Below are positions 1 to 20,584 of a DNA stretch of 64,000 nucleotides, in pieces. Origin of the DNA: Dirofilaria immitis (lineage: Eukaryota > Nematoda > Chromadorea > Rhabditida > Onchocercidae); the NCBI GenBank assembly GCA_024305405.1, contig JAKNDB010000015.1:378001-442000 (forward strand). The letters run 5' to 3'. The notes under the pieces were generated by a model. The model saw only the letters and a list, made by a program, of their open reading frames with translations, ran no database searches and was not told the origin of the DNA. The first letter of the stretch is position 1. Each line of letters begins with the position of its first letter. The position numbers were made by a program, and so were the translations under genes.

Positions 1-75
1 AGTAATGTTTTGAATCTTTTTGGTATTGAATGCTAGAAATACTATTTATGAAAGAAACGATTCTATTTTATTTAG

Positions 76-7556
<7,481 letters not shown>

Positions 7557-9270
7557 TTCATTCCTCGCATGCGTTAAAAGTCAAATTTGCAAAAGACAAT
7601 TATTTCTAATCAATCAACTATCTTCAAATCAAGCCCAGTTTGATGTGATATTTTGAAAGTTATTTTTGTACAATCTATTAATCGTATGATAATATTTCAT
7701 ATCATTGATATCTATCAAGTATTTCTTTCGTCTTTCCTTTCATTATGATATCATTTTTGGTATCTGAACTAATTCATCATTTGGGCTGTTTGTAATATGA
7801 CTATGTTTAACGCATGGATTTTATAATCTTTCTGTTTTCAAGTCACTTTCCCATAAGGCAATCACTAATGATATTTTGATCTGTTCATTATTGAATCATA
7901 GAGCATGTTTATTCATTCCTTCCATATTGATCTGATGCTCGATACAGTACGCTTACATCTGATGGTAAAAAATCTTCTGAAATTTTTTCAAGAATTAATA
8001 GAATCAACCTTAATTGACCGGCTATATTTCATTAATTCTACGTCTGGAACTGTTATTGAGATTATTGAGATTATAAAGCATTTATTAAGGAATTAAGGTG
8101 CTGAAACTTGAGATAATTAAAAGTTCTTTAAAATGTTGGAAGAAGTTTAAACTTGTGCTTTTCTTAATTAAGTGATCAATGATTATTCGTTATTTTGTAT
8201 TTTCTGTGCTTTTAAACACAGCATTGTTTACGTAATTTTAAGCAAATTCACTCTTTTTATTTTTTTGACATAATAAAAACTTTTTTATAAAATTTTAGCA
8301 AGACGCCCAATCTACTCATAAATAAAGATTAATTTAAAAAATACAGAAGAGAAATGAAATTCTTCTGTCCCAATTATATATTAATAAGTTACTTTTTCGA
8401 TTTTCATCCATACCGAATCATTTGGAAATCATTTTTTATTGTGATTTAATTGAGACCGAAAAAGATGAAAAACAAACAGAATAGCAAAATAAATTTCAAG
8501 AGAAGATTGCCCAGAAATTTGTACTTTAATAATTATTTTGACAAAAGTAATTTGATAGTCGTCATCGAAATTAAACGGTTTCATGAAGAGAATGAAAAAT
8601 AATTGCATACATTAATAATAGTTTAAGCGTTATTTCTTCATCATGAGAGAGAGCCTATAGATAATAACTTGGAATAGCTAAGGCTGAGTCTTTTAAACTA
8701 AACATGGCAATCTAGAAAAATAGTACTTGAATTGACGATTGTCGGCCCTTGATAGATACTGATCTAAATACATCTCCCTCAACGTTTTGCAGGAAGAAAC
8801 ACCTAATAAATGTACCTGCAGGTACCACAAAATGAATCAACTCCTCGCCAACGTAAAACGAAATTGCTTCTATAAGCAATATGCAATAGCAGCTAGTTTG
8901 TTACTTGTTGAGGATGCAAAAGTTATTTGAAATGTAAGATCTCATATTTAATTCAGCTCTTAAAAGTCATCAAACTTGCAATATACAGTTGAATTTTAGG
9001 CTTAATCTTTGAGCTTTTGAGCTTTCCGAAGATATTTGTCAAATTATTCATATGATACTTGTATCAGTTTCTTTTTTTTGCTGTGGAAAAATCTTCTAAA
9101 GTCGACTAAATCCTTAGAAGTTTATTGAAATCCGATTTGGATTAATTTCAAACTGAAGACAGTTAGAAAGTTCTTTTAGGAGTTTAGAAAATTACTAAAT
9201 AATGTTATTGATGTGTGCAAATTGTATACAAACTTTTTTTTTAATGATCGATATGTTTTTTTTTTTTTCA
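7557..9270. other. Intergenic spacer tmc-ctu2
   Basis: About 1.7 kb of AT-rich sequence. It holds the presumed 3' UTR of the TMC gene and ends in a T-tract plus CAG acceptor at about 9257-9270. I saw no coding exon, RNA gene or clear repeat. The 63-codon open frame at 7905-8096 looks like chance. Confidence 0.6.
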
Positions 9271-9276
9271 GGTGAA
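9255..9276 (+). promoter_or_regulatory. Splice acceptor and 5' leader of ctu2 (probable SL trans-splice site)
   Basis: A run of T ending in CAG at 9270 is followed by only six bases before the ATG at 9277. No upstream coding exon in frame was found. This is the usual layout of a nematode spliced-leader acceptor; cDNA would be needed to prove it. Confidence 0.6.
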
Positions 9277-12261
9277 ATGTCTTTAGAAATGAGAAAATGT
9301 GTGAAATGCCCGCAAGCGGCAACATTGTGTGGTGTAGATGTGAAAAAGGCAGCATATTGTAAGCCATGTTTTATTCAAATGGTAAAACATAAGTTTAGCT
9401 CTGCTATTGGTAAAAGACGGCTCTATAAAGTTAGTATTATTTCATCATATCTCAAATTTTTTTATTCGTATTCATCAGAGTATGTATTGAAATTTTGATC
9501 AAACATAATATTTCTTACATCTCTATTATTTTCTTACTAAATATAGATTTCAAAGAATTGGATTTTTTGTTACACAGTTAGCAACAAATTAAGAAATTGA
9601 ATTAAAAATTATTTTTGATAGATTAATATTATTATCTCAATCTTCCGTCTAAATTTTACATCCGAAATTTTTATTTTTGCATTTTTTTATGTTGCGCTTT
9701 TTTCTTCTTTCGTCTTAAACATGGCCATTGACTTCCGAGAAATGTGATAAGAAATTCAGATATGTGTGTTTTATGTTTTCCATATTTCAGGATGGTGAAC
9801 AACGTGAGACCTTAGTGGTTTACGATGGAACTAACACTGGTGCACTTTTTATTATCACTTGTTAGCCAGGGTTTGCAAGCTGATGCTCATAAACGACTCA
9901 CACTTGTACCCACTGTATGTGTTTCATGTATTTAAATCAGATGATAATGCATCTCTGAATAGATTAGGTTATCAGATTTATTTATGTATATATTAAATGG
10001 GAAATTAAAAGTCTTATGATTAAGAATAAAATGTTTCAGAATTCTGGTTTGATAATTATCATTATGAATCTTTAAAGGAAGTTCATTAGTTTCTATCTGG
10101 CATACTTAGAACTAAAAAATTTGTTTCAATAGTTTATAACGCACCAAATTTTGCATTTGAAACAGAAACTTGAAGTTACCTAGTTCCTCGTTTGAAATCT
10201 GCTAGATTTCTTGGGTCTTGAGGTACCATTTTTTCAAATTCGGCATTCATTTAGGTAATGGTTCTTTTCAAGGAAACAGATGAACGAATAATTGATAATA
10301 TCAAGAAGGAAATAGAACTCATTAAAGGATGTATATTAGCTCCATGGATTTATGTCCATATTGCTGCGGTTTTCGAAAGCAATATTCCTGTTCTACGAGC
10401 ATCTTCTGATATTTTTGGCATTGATTATGCATGTTTTTATTTCTATTTATTCCTTTTGCAATATAAAAGTTCTAATTCGTAGACTAATTTTCATTCTCTA
10501 TTCTTCAAAATTTATAAGATATGCATCATATTGAAAAAAAAAATTTCGCTATTTACTTTCAATATAAATACTTTGTATTTGGCTAATTTTTAACAGTGTT
10601 ACCGAAGTTCTGAGATTTAGCCAGTAATGGAGTTTGCCGTATTCTCTTTTCATTGTGTCAATTTCATTTTTGGACCTTTTGCTATTAATTTTGCTGTGTT
10701 ATATAAAATACATAAAAATTAAGCCCTTTTATGTACGGTTTGTCATCAATCGTTTTGAGTTTTTGAAATAATTTTTTTATTTTATTACATTTATCGCTTC
10801 TCTTATTCTTGGAGAATTGTTCAGATATCACAATGGACTCAGTTGTTGACTTCATGTTCATCATTATCTACTAGAGAAGAAATTGAATATTTGTGTTCAA
10901 ATATGTTATGTATTCGAATAGCGCAGAAGCTTGGAATTCATAAAGTAATGTTATCTACGTCTGCTGATGAACTAGCTTCAACAACTCTTTCATCTCTTGC
11001 TTTAGCGAGAGGTTTGTTATGTTTCTTTGGAACTTTTGAAACCCAAAAAATTTTTTAAGGAAGTGAAAGGGAGGGAATGATACAGGATTTAAATTTATAA
11101 ATTTTAATGGAAAGAAAGTTTGAAGTCTCGAATCATATCTCTTAAATTTTAAATTTTATCTTCTCAGATTGATACAATTTTTTGAACTATAATGACAGTA
11201 GTTTATAACGCAATTTCCAAGTTTTCAGGTCCTTCTGTCTTTCATTCTGTTAATGTAGTTGATAAACGACACAGTGATGTCACATTAATACGTCCATTCC
11301 GGGAAATTAATGAAAAAGAAACTGCACTTATCAATCGGTAATCTTTTCATTTTCTATTTCCTATATCTTTGTGATCTAAAATTTTATAAAGTTCGCTTGA
11401 TTTTTCTAATAGATAGATTAAATTGAATAATTTCCATAATGATAATTGTGAATATGTAGGTAACTTTGTTATACAAGCGTTGAATATCTGATATTAGCGG
11501 TGTTTAAATAATTTTTTAAATATCATTCACCATTTTAATAAAGCTTTTTGAATTATCTCATATATATGGATTTTTGGAAAGATTCAGAAATTAAGTGTAA
11601 GATATTGGCAAAATATGCTTTCAAAAATTTCGACAATCTCAATGGATAATTTATTAATGCACTAATTTAGATTCGAGGGAAGTGACCGATACATTTTGAA
11701 TGTGCGGAAGAACCGCATAAAAGTTGATGATGATAACCAGTCATTGCAATCAGTTTCCAGAGACTTCATAAGCGATTTAATGGTGAATGGTTTTACTGGT
11801 ACTGTAACAACCATATTAAGCACCGCTAATAAAATGCAAGCTCCAGTCACAAGTAAGACTCGTTGTGTTCTGTGCTCCTCATCTTACGATGCAAAGGAAA
11901 ACGAAAGGTTTGTTTATTTATATTTCATGACTGAAATCAGTCATACAAAAGTATATCATTTTTTGCCGTTTTTCATCTTGATTTGGAAGATTGAAATTAC
12001 GCTTTCCCAAGTACTTTTAGTTTAATATAAAAATACCCAGTTAATAAATTAAAAGTAACACTGTAACAACCATTTTGATATACGTGATATACAGAAAGTA
12101 CTGTAATTTTTATTATGAACATTTTTTCCCGTACATACATTCGATTTTAAATGTTTTATATTTTTAGATTTTGTTTTTCATGCGCATCAGTTCTGGATCA
12201 AGTTGGCGATAGGATCTTGTTGCAGCAGCTTCTTAATTCTATGTGTATGGTTGTCTGTTAA
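9277..12261 (+). CDS. ctu2: Cytosolic thiouridylase subunit 2 (CTU2/NCS2-like)
   Basis: Partner of CTU1/NCS6 in the cytosolic complex that makes the 2-thio modification of the wobble uridine (mcm5s2U34) in Lys, Glu and Gln tRNAs; C. elegans tut-2 is the counterpart. Exons: 9277-9429, 9791-9914, 10255-10432, 10825-11011, 11229-11337, 11671-11907, 12168-12261 (TAA). The N-terminus carries the family's cysteine cluster (MRKCVKCPQAATLCGVDVKK, then YCKPCFIQMVKHKF). Exon 2 has the nucleotide-binding strand VVYDGTNTGAL. Later come a LASTTLSSLALARG motif, DVTLIRPFREINEKETALIN, and a paired cysteine region (CVLCSSSYD, then FCFSCASVLDQ). The T run at 9846-9850 seems one base too long: removing one T gives GALLLSLVSQGLQADAHKRL instead of a stop. 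The join between exons 3 and 4 is also out by one base. About 340 aa if corrected, shorter than human CTU2 (about 515 aa), mainly in the linkers. Subunit identity is confident. Confidence 0.9.
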
Positions 12262-14850
12262 TGCGCTAAGAAACTGTAGGTTCGTAGTTTATTAGCATTC
12301 ATCGATCAGAGAATTAATTGTTGATCAGAATTTAAAATTTCATACTAATAAGTAGATATTCTGAGCAAACCATTTGTTTAAAAATAATGGTTATGAGGTA
12401 AATTTCATTAGACAAGTACATAATTCGATTTTTTAATTATTAATCGAGCTTCGAAATGCTTAGAAAATCAAAAATTTTCATTACCACCGAATGAAAAATT
12501 CAGGGTATTTTACCAAAAAATTTGTTTGATTTGGTTATTCATTCACTTACTGCAGAAAATTTTGCGAGAATGTATTGGTCGTTTATTGCTTTTTTGACGT
12601 TATATTGTGATCATTGAAAGCAGATAAACTGATTTTTTGTACCATTTATGCAAAAAATGTTATCACGGCTGATGCCCATTGTCGTTACCCTAAGCTTTTT
12701 CACTATTGCTTCTTTGTTGAAAATTCAAATAATTAAAATATTAATAATTTTTCTGAAATCTGAATTGTTTTCCTACAGTAAACGACAAGTGACCGATATA
12801 GAGAATTAATATGCCCGATGTTAATTCTCCATATGATCGATTAGAAACTTGTTAACAATGAGGAAATTTAAAGTTCTGCGTAAAGCTAAAATAATTGGAT
12901 CGTTCTTTTCACTACTCTTCGGTCACTACTTTTATTACTTATTTAATATCATCAAAAATTCGAAAGATCATTATCTACTTGCATGGACAGCATTTCGAAT
13001 ATCAGAACTATATATGGTGTGCATTTGATGATGTAGGATTCAAGACTTACTGCATGAATCTCTTCTAACAACTCTATATTAGTTTTTTCAAAGCTAATTT
13101 AATTTTTAAAGATATCCATTAAGTGGCGTCACTATTGTAATAATCGAATTTCGACATTATTACATTTGAAGGATGGAATCGAAATACATAATTTTAGCAA
13201 TAATGTTATTCCAGTCGTTGAATAATCATGCATGTCATTTATTCATAATAACTTTTAGCATTTATAGATTTTGAATAGTGCTTGCAGTGATTATAACTTT
13301 ATGATGACAACTATATCATTGACATATTCGATATTCATCGCTTTGTTCATATGGATAATGGCAATTTTAAATTGTCTATCAACAAAAATTATCAACATCG
13401 TTCGTATTTCAGAATATTATTAATTTTTGAATTTTAACAAATTATTTAAATTTCCTAACAAATTATACTAATTGATGATGTACGTTAATCAATGATAAGT
13501 TATGTATAATCAATGATAAGTATTAAAATGAAGTTTTAAATATTTAACATTACATCATTATTTTCATTTTCATTTTCTTTTTTTTAAATTTCATTCTCTA
13601 TCTTTCATTTTTTTATTTTTCTAAAAGTAAGAAAATTTTTTTATTTTTGATTATGGTTGCATTTTGTATTATATTTCTTTTATCAATCTAACATTTGTTT
13701 TGCTTGAATTCCACATATTATAGATCAGCATATTAAATTGATGTTTTGATCAAAAGGAAATAGTATTATTGGATCATAATTCGTTATAATTAGACTTAGC
13801 ATATTATTATTAATCAAAATAAGAGTAATGGTAGTAGATATAGATATATTTTTATCAGTGAAAAATTAATCTATTAATTTTCACAGCACAGAAAATCTCG
13901 TTTTAGGATTCAACAAATTTAAGTATTTTTTTTTTTTATATTCCTTGTTATAGAAGCATTTTTTCTAGCAAGGAAAAAATGCTTAGATAAATTGGAAAAA
14001 TGATAATTGACTGGGAAAAGGAAATAAATAGTGATGAGGCAAAACTACATAGCCTAATTCATTCTTTTCCTTAACTTTGGTTTTCAGACATCTAGCCAGG
14101 CTTTGCTCGTAGAAAAGGAGGATTGAATCTTTGTAAACGATTTCGTCGATTGATCTGACTATATTTCATATATGTTATAGTTTTGTTAGAAATCAGAAAG
14201 CTATAGTGACAATAATTGTTAAATACTATCAAAAACTTATTTAAGACTAAATTCAACTTTCGAAGTTGAGCTTCTTCACGATTCAGCCACTGAGAGTTAA
14301 GCATTTCTTATTGTAGTATATGATTCATTTTTTGTGTATATTAAAACTGATTCAAGAAACTGTTTTCTGTTGTTATTTAGGATAAGAAATAATGATCCTT
14401 TCCAATTAGTAATTTTTTCACTTGCTGTCTGTCATTTAATAAGTTATCTATTATCAATTGGAAATGCCGAGAGATTCATATTAAACAACAATGACCTTCC
14501 TCAATTGTTTCCCATATAATTATAAAACTTCTCAGTTCATTTTCAATGTTCAATCAGTACATTTCTTCAATCCCTCCAATTCCGTTTTTTAAAATATCTT
14601 CAATTCTAACTGTACAATTCCTGAACCAAATATTTTGCTTATTTTATCAATTATTCCCACTATTTTACTGTTTTTATCTAAATTCAGGATAAAAATATAA
14701 AGCGAGAAATAGACATTAAAATTGTATATTATATAAACATAATTTTTCAAGATCGTATCCTAGTATCAAGCATAAATATTAATTTTTGCACCAACCTAAT
14801 ATTTGTCCAATATTTCTATGTACAATTAATTAGTATGTCAGTATTTTTCA
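12262..14850. other. Intergenic spacer ctu2-fbxw5
   Basis: About 2.6 kb, strongly AT-rich, with poly-T and poly-A tracts (for example 13921-13938). Short open frames on either strand (14092-14304 minus, 14334-14519 plus) show no splice-bounded or family-like sequence. Nothing else recognised. Confidence 0.55.
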
Positions 14851-14858
14851 GTGATTAG

Positions 14859-17800
14859 ATGGGTGAAGGATGGGATCATTTGCCAGCCGAGCTACTGTTG
14901 ATGATAATGTCATACTTGGAAGCAAAAGAATTGGCACGCCTTGGTAACGTTAATTATCATTGGAAACGTGTAGGAGAGGATGATTCATTATGGAAATATT
15001 TATTTTTCAAAGATTTTACTCGAAACAGTCAGACTTACAGGAAGGTAAATTTTAGTTTCAAAAGTGATTGATTAAAATTGATTAATGAAAATGACAACCT
15101 GTGTTGATGTTGAAATAAATGTTATGCAACATGTAGATACAGTTTCTGAAATAAAGAAGAACAATGCTAATATTGCCAATTCACTTATCAATATTTAATA
15201 GGTTTGTGAACGTTGGATCGATGAATACAAACTATTGAAATTTGAGCCTCCGATAACTCTTACCGAAAGTTTGAGAGATTGCCCTGATGGTTTATCACAT
15301 GTTGCATTTTCCGATGATGGTCAGCTATTTTGTACAACAGCTAACGATGCTTCCTTTAAAGTGCGTTTTTTATTGTTTGCTTATGGCTTTTACACACTGC
15401 GAAAGTTATTCAAATATTTATTAAGGCTTTACATTACAATGCAGAACTAATAATAACTGTATAATAAATAATTTTTTGCTTGACATATTTTTAGGAGCTT
15501 TATGTAAACTTAAATGAATTATCATATATTAATTCAATAAATCCAGTAATACTGAAATGAAACCATTCTATATCAGTGATTGTATTAGCTGATTTTTTAT
15601 TAATTAGATTTATAAAAACATTTGTTATAATTACTGTTATCTTAGTTTTTATTTTATCGTTGTTCTATAGATATGGACCGCGACAAGTCCGGTATATTTG
15701 TTGGATGAAAGATATATGGATGATGCACTTGGATGGGAACGTGCTTTAAGCTCTCAGTTCAGTGCAGACAATAAACGACTCCTTGTAGCCGGTGTAAAAT
15801 TTGGTGGAATTGGTGAAATTGCAATATATTCCGTTGATGGTTTGCTTTTTTTTATAGTAATTGCAAGTCTCTTTCTTTAGAATTAGCAAAGTTCATAATT
15901 TTTTCAGATTTTGAATTTACTATATTTTTGATTTAAATTATAAAATAATCAGTTATTCAGAAGTTTACATGAAACATTTCGATGTTTAGATTGCGATTTC
16001 TGCAGGAATATATTATATCCATTGTCGGTGCAGTATACCTTCTATTAAGTGTAGAAATGAATTATACATAGTAACGAATAATTTCAATAAGTCAAAAATT
16101 TGTAATAAAATTGTTTTCTTTTTCATTGTAAATAATTTCGGAATAATTTAGCGAAATAAGATGTAATTCATAGTTATGCATTTACTGCAGATGTTCGTGT
16201 TGTATTAATCTGATTTGGTGGAATATATTGAAATGTTTCTTTTATTCTCAAATAATATTGATCAAATAATAATTGATCAACTTTGTTTTTAGAGGATAGC
16301 TCATCAATACACTATTTATGTCGTGTGCTGAATAATCCGCCTGAAGTGGGTGCCTGTTGGTACAATAGCTCATACATATTCAGTGGTGATATATATTTCT
16401 TTAACCGGAAGTACGTTTATTTTTAAATTATTTTTTCAAATTCCAATTATACATAGTATATGCCTTAGTTAATCTCTAGTAAATAGAGAAGATTCAATAT
16501 TATAGTTATGATATAAGATAGGGTAGCATGCTACTGGAACTAAATTGAAAATTTAAGAAACAGAAGCAGAAAATATTGCCTTATTACCTAATAGTCGTAC
16601 TAAAGAAATAATTTCTATAGTTATTAAAAAAATTCAATTTGAATAGTTTTCAGCTCCGTTGTAGGCACATCAGTATCGCAGATTTGGATTTGTTCATCGC
16701 TATCACCGGATGCAGTTGGTAATGAATCAGTTATGAGTCCTGTTTTTCGGTAAAAATCTTTTAACGTTTTTTTTCTCGATAAAAGATGGTTTCTTCATAA
16801 AATTTGATAAGGTCTTTTCGTACAAAGTTTTAGATATTCAAACGAAAGGGAAGAGGGGTAATAATTTTTTCCAGTATAGATCCTAAATCTTGCGGGATTA
16901 TAGAAAGCAACAGTGCTGTGCGTCTCGTAAGTTAGCAATTCTGCCGGCTGTAGTTAAATAAATAATTTTAAGCAAAATTACTTAATTTTTGTCCACCTCT
17001 CTAGAAAATGAGTTAGTAAAATTGTAAACCCATTCTTTGATTAATAGCTCAAAATCTTAATATCAGATTAAATAGCGCATTTACATTTTGTTGTTATTAT
17101 TTTAAAATGTTCTGTATACTTACTGGAAAATATTTCGAATTTGATATAAATTATTTTCGAAATTTTTTTCGTTAGAATATTGAATCGAGGTGGAACGTAC
17201 TGTCAAATGATCAAGTTAGGTCGGTTTGTTCCTTCTCGACTTCGAGGTGTTGTTGTTCTGCAGAAGAAGCAGCAATTGAGCATAAGGTCGGTCATTTCCA
17301 ATATATAGTTGTGTTAGCAATTGTATAAGTATCTATTTTTCACCAAAATGTCGCGATTTTGAATTAGAAACAGACTGCATGGTTGAAAAGAAAAACATGA
17401 TACTGATAAATTAATAATTTATTTTGATATGAATCACATTTATTATTGTGAACCTTTTCGAGAATACATATGCAGTCAATGTTTGATATATAATCTTGTT
17501 GTTGCATGTTACATATTTTCTCAGTTGATTCTTCAGAAAGTAATCGTAGTCCGTAGGATAGGTTTGATCATTTTTAATTAATCCGTTTTCAGACATTAAC
17601 TTCGAAGGCGAATGAATTGGTAAGTGATGAATTGAGCGGTAATGAACGGAGAAACGAAATGAAAAACGAATTGAAGAAATTAGTTCTAACTGGGGAACGG
17701 AATGTTTGAGTTGCAAAAATTGGCATTTGGTGGACGAGAATGGCAATGTTAGTGATAATTCCTCGGTCACATATGCTGCATGCTGTTCATGTTTTTGCCA

Positions 17801-20584
17801 TGAAAATGATCATCGATTATTAATGTATGCGACGGGTGATAATGAATTCTCACCACCGCATCGTATTGCCTTCAAAATAGTTGATGGAAATATGGTGAGT
17901 TGTTTTTATGCACATTATGTGTTATATATAGTGAAGCCGACAAAAATCAATGTCATATCAGAAATAGCTCGGAGACATCGAGATATAACTTTAATAGATG
18001 ACCTCGATTGTTCTGTTATATTTGGTGTAGCTCCAATGATAGATAATCCGGAAAACTTGTATTAGTAATTCCCTATTTAATCATAATGCCAAGAACTCAG
18101 TTGAGAAGAAAATGCTGTTCTTCGGCCTTATCAAAGTTTGAATTTTCTATAGTTCAAAATGATTGTTAAATAAAGTCATCTTATGATTCACATTATTTTT
18201 GCTTAGAATTCTGAACGTTTTTCGCTTATTACGTCTTGCTTTGGCGATAGCATTACATTTGTGATTAAGAATAATTTTTCAGCATTTTATAAAAAGTTTA
18301 AGCTATGCATCCGGAAAAATATATAACACTATTAGTTTCTTAGAGAATAATAAAAATCTGTAAAATTTTTCAGATTGCTGAGAAAATAAATCCAGAAATG
18401 GAATCATGGCCAAAACGAGAAGAGCGGTTAATCTTTTTTGTTTTTTTGTTTCGTCAATTCAGTCATACGAGATTTCAATTTTGTATTTTCAGCTGGGTAT
18501 TTTGCGGGATCCAGAATTTCAAATGATTGCTTTGACGAATTACAGTGGAGAAGAGATTTAAATTATGATTTCAATTCTTACTTAAGTCTGAATTAGTTCA
18601 TATCTCATTCAAAACTCTGAGAATATATGGCATACTCATTTCAGATTACTGTAACGAGATAACCTTCATGGAAACACAAATATTCATACTACCGTATATA
18701 TTACTGTAACGAGATAACCTTCATAGAAACATAATGTTCATAATATCCTTATATCTTAATTTTCTTGAGCTTTTAAATCAATTAAATTAACTCAAATTCA
18801 AATAAGAATTGGAATCATAATTTTAATTTCTTCTCTAGGCAGTCATAAAAAAGCTGAAAATGAATTCTCATATTTAAAAATGTAATGATGGAATAATTCA
18901 TTTTCTTGAAATCTTGATATATTGTATGATCTCTTCCAGGTCATCTAGTCGTCGTCATCGGCAACAAGAATTTGAAGAAGCGCAATTGTCTTCAATAATG
19001 TCAATGGTTGACTTTCCGGATCATATTATCGATATGAAAGCTTACATTATGGGCATGACATTGAGTTTGGATCAAAAGTAGTTTCATTTTGAAATATAAT
19101 CTTTGATTTTTAATTTCTTCCACTATTTCCTTCTTAAGTGAAAAAAATCAGTGAATGAGAAAATGATCGAAAGGTAAAAGGCGTCATTTCTTTATTGAAT
19201 TATAATTATTGAAATTTTAAATCTCTACTTTTGTTTGATTCAGAAGAAAGATAAACTAGAGTGAATTACGATTTTTCTTTGATTTGAAAACTATAGTGGT
19301 GCTATAATCAAAACTCAGTTATGATTGATCTACAAATTGACATAGAATTATCAGTTGTTAGAGATGCTAAACCGTCTTTCTGATATTCCATTGCGCGTAT
19401 TTTAGCTCTCCTTTTTGATGCATTAAATACATTCTTTGGCAACAGCGTATATTTAAATCATCAAGATTAAAGTAATAACTCTTACCTGCCTCATAATATT
19501 AGATTATTTTTCACGTTTTATCAGCCACATTTTCAGATATTTATATGTAAATGTTACACATGATAATTACGGTGGTAGTTCGCAGTTTGCATATTTGGTC
19601 AGTTTTCATTTTATTTTATTGCAGTGGATAAGATACAGTTGTTTCCGAGATTTTTTTATTAGTTAAATTCTGAAGCTGTTGTTTCGAAAATTAGGCAATT
19701 CGTATGCCTAAATCTTGATAACAGTTTCACATTAATTCATATCAATTCAATCAATTTAATCACATCCCAGAAGTTCCTGCATTATGTTCATCAGTCCTTC
19801 TTACTACTTAGTTTCCAGTATGATTATTTGTATTTACAATTGCTTACAAGAGTTTGAGATAAGAATTTGATAAATATAAGAATCTAAATGAAAGGATATG
19901 ATGTTTTGCCAATTTTACCATATTTAACAGATGATTTTTAGCCGAAATTTGTGTCGTCAATTTATCCACGATGATAATTGAAAAATCATATATTGGTCAT
20001 TTTGCTACATGTGTTGAACGGTTTGGTTGTTCTGTTGGTGGGCATTACGTTGCGAGGTAAAGTTTAAATTGATTTTCAAGAAAATTTCTTTCGATATCCA
20101 CTACTTCGGATTATCGCTTTTTATATTCAGTTGCCCGCCGACTTTCAAGAATTGGATAATGTTGTAAATAATTGAACCATTTTGGACTTTAATGTAAAAT
20201 TCTGAAATCTTCCTAATTATTTCCGTTAATGATGTATTTTCGCTCACTTTTATTATTATTTTTTCTAAATTATAAGTTCGTGGATTCTTCATGTTTGAGA
20301 AATTGCGGCAGAAAAGATATTTTGTTTGTTTTTTCTCGAAAAGTTATTTAAATAATAATATTTCCTTAATGTCCAGTGCCTCAGTTGATGGTGGACGAAT
20401 TTGGTCACGTGAATATCATTGCGTTATTGGAGAATTACCACACGCTGGAGGAGCTGCAGCAGTTGCACTTAATCCCGTTGATGGTACCATGGCAGTGTCA
20501 GTCGGAAAGACTGATGGTAAAATTAAGATTTGGCGAAGTAAGAAATTTCTTCATCATTATACAGTGCCTAATGATTTTATGTAA
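14859..20584 (+). CDS. fbxw5: F-box/WD-repeat protein 5-like (SCF/CRL4 substrate receptor)
   Basis: FBXW5-type substrate receptor for cullin-RING ubiquitin ligases: the F-box contacts SKP1 and the WD propeller binds substrates or DDB1. Exons: 14859-15044, 15202-15360, 15671-15839, 16293-16410, 16654-16749, 16875-16926, 17176-17286, 17593-17894, 18374-18426, 18940-19077, 19537-19597, 19942-20056, 20377-20584. This gives about 589 aa after two one-base corrections; human FBXW5 is about 566 aa. The F-box is at residues about 5-50 (WDHLPAELLLMIMSYL). WD blades include LSHVAFSDDGQLFCTTAND, GEIAIYSVD and DGKIKIWRS. The strongest match is DFPDHIIDMKAYIMGMTLS followed by YLYVNV, a hallmark of FBXW5. 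The frame breaks at the GGGG at 17692-17695 (a fifth G would give GTECLSCKNWHL) and at the exon starting 19942. An acceptor (CAG at 14850) lies eight bases before the ATG. Confidence 0.88.
18493..18561 (+). other. Possible alternative or cryptic exon in fbxw5 intron
   Basis: Inside the intron between exons 18374-18426 and 18940-19077, a good acceptor (TATTTTCAG) is followed by an open stretch ending in TAA (LGILRDPEFQMIALTNYSG...). Exon 18426 joins perfectly in phase to 18940, so this segment is not needed. If it is spliced in at the observed phase, it ends the protein after about ten codons (TGA). It could be a truncating isoform, a poison exon or chance. Confidence 0.25.
18635..18745. repeat. 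Direct duplication, about 58 bp, in fbxw5 intron
   Basis: The sequence TTACTGTAACGAGATAACCT plus flank occurs twice, about 58 bp apart, with a few differences. It looks like a simple tandem duplication inside an intron. Confidence 0.7.
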
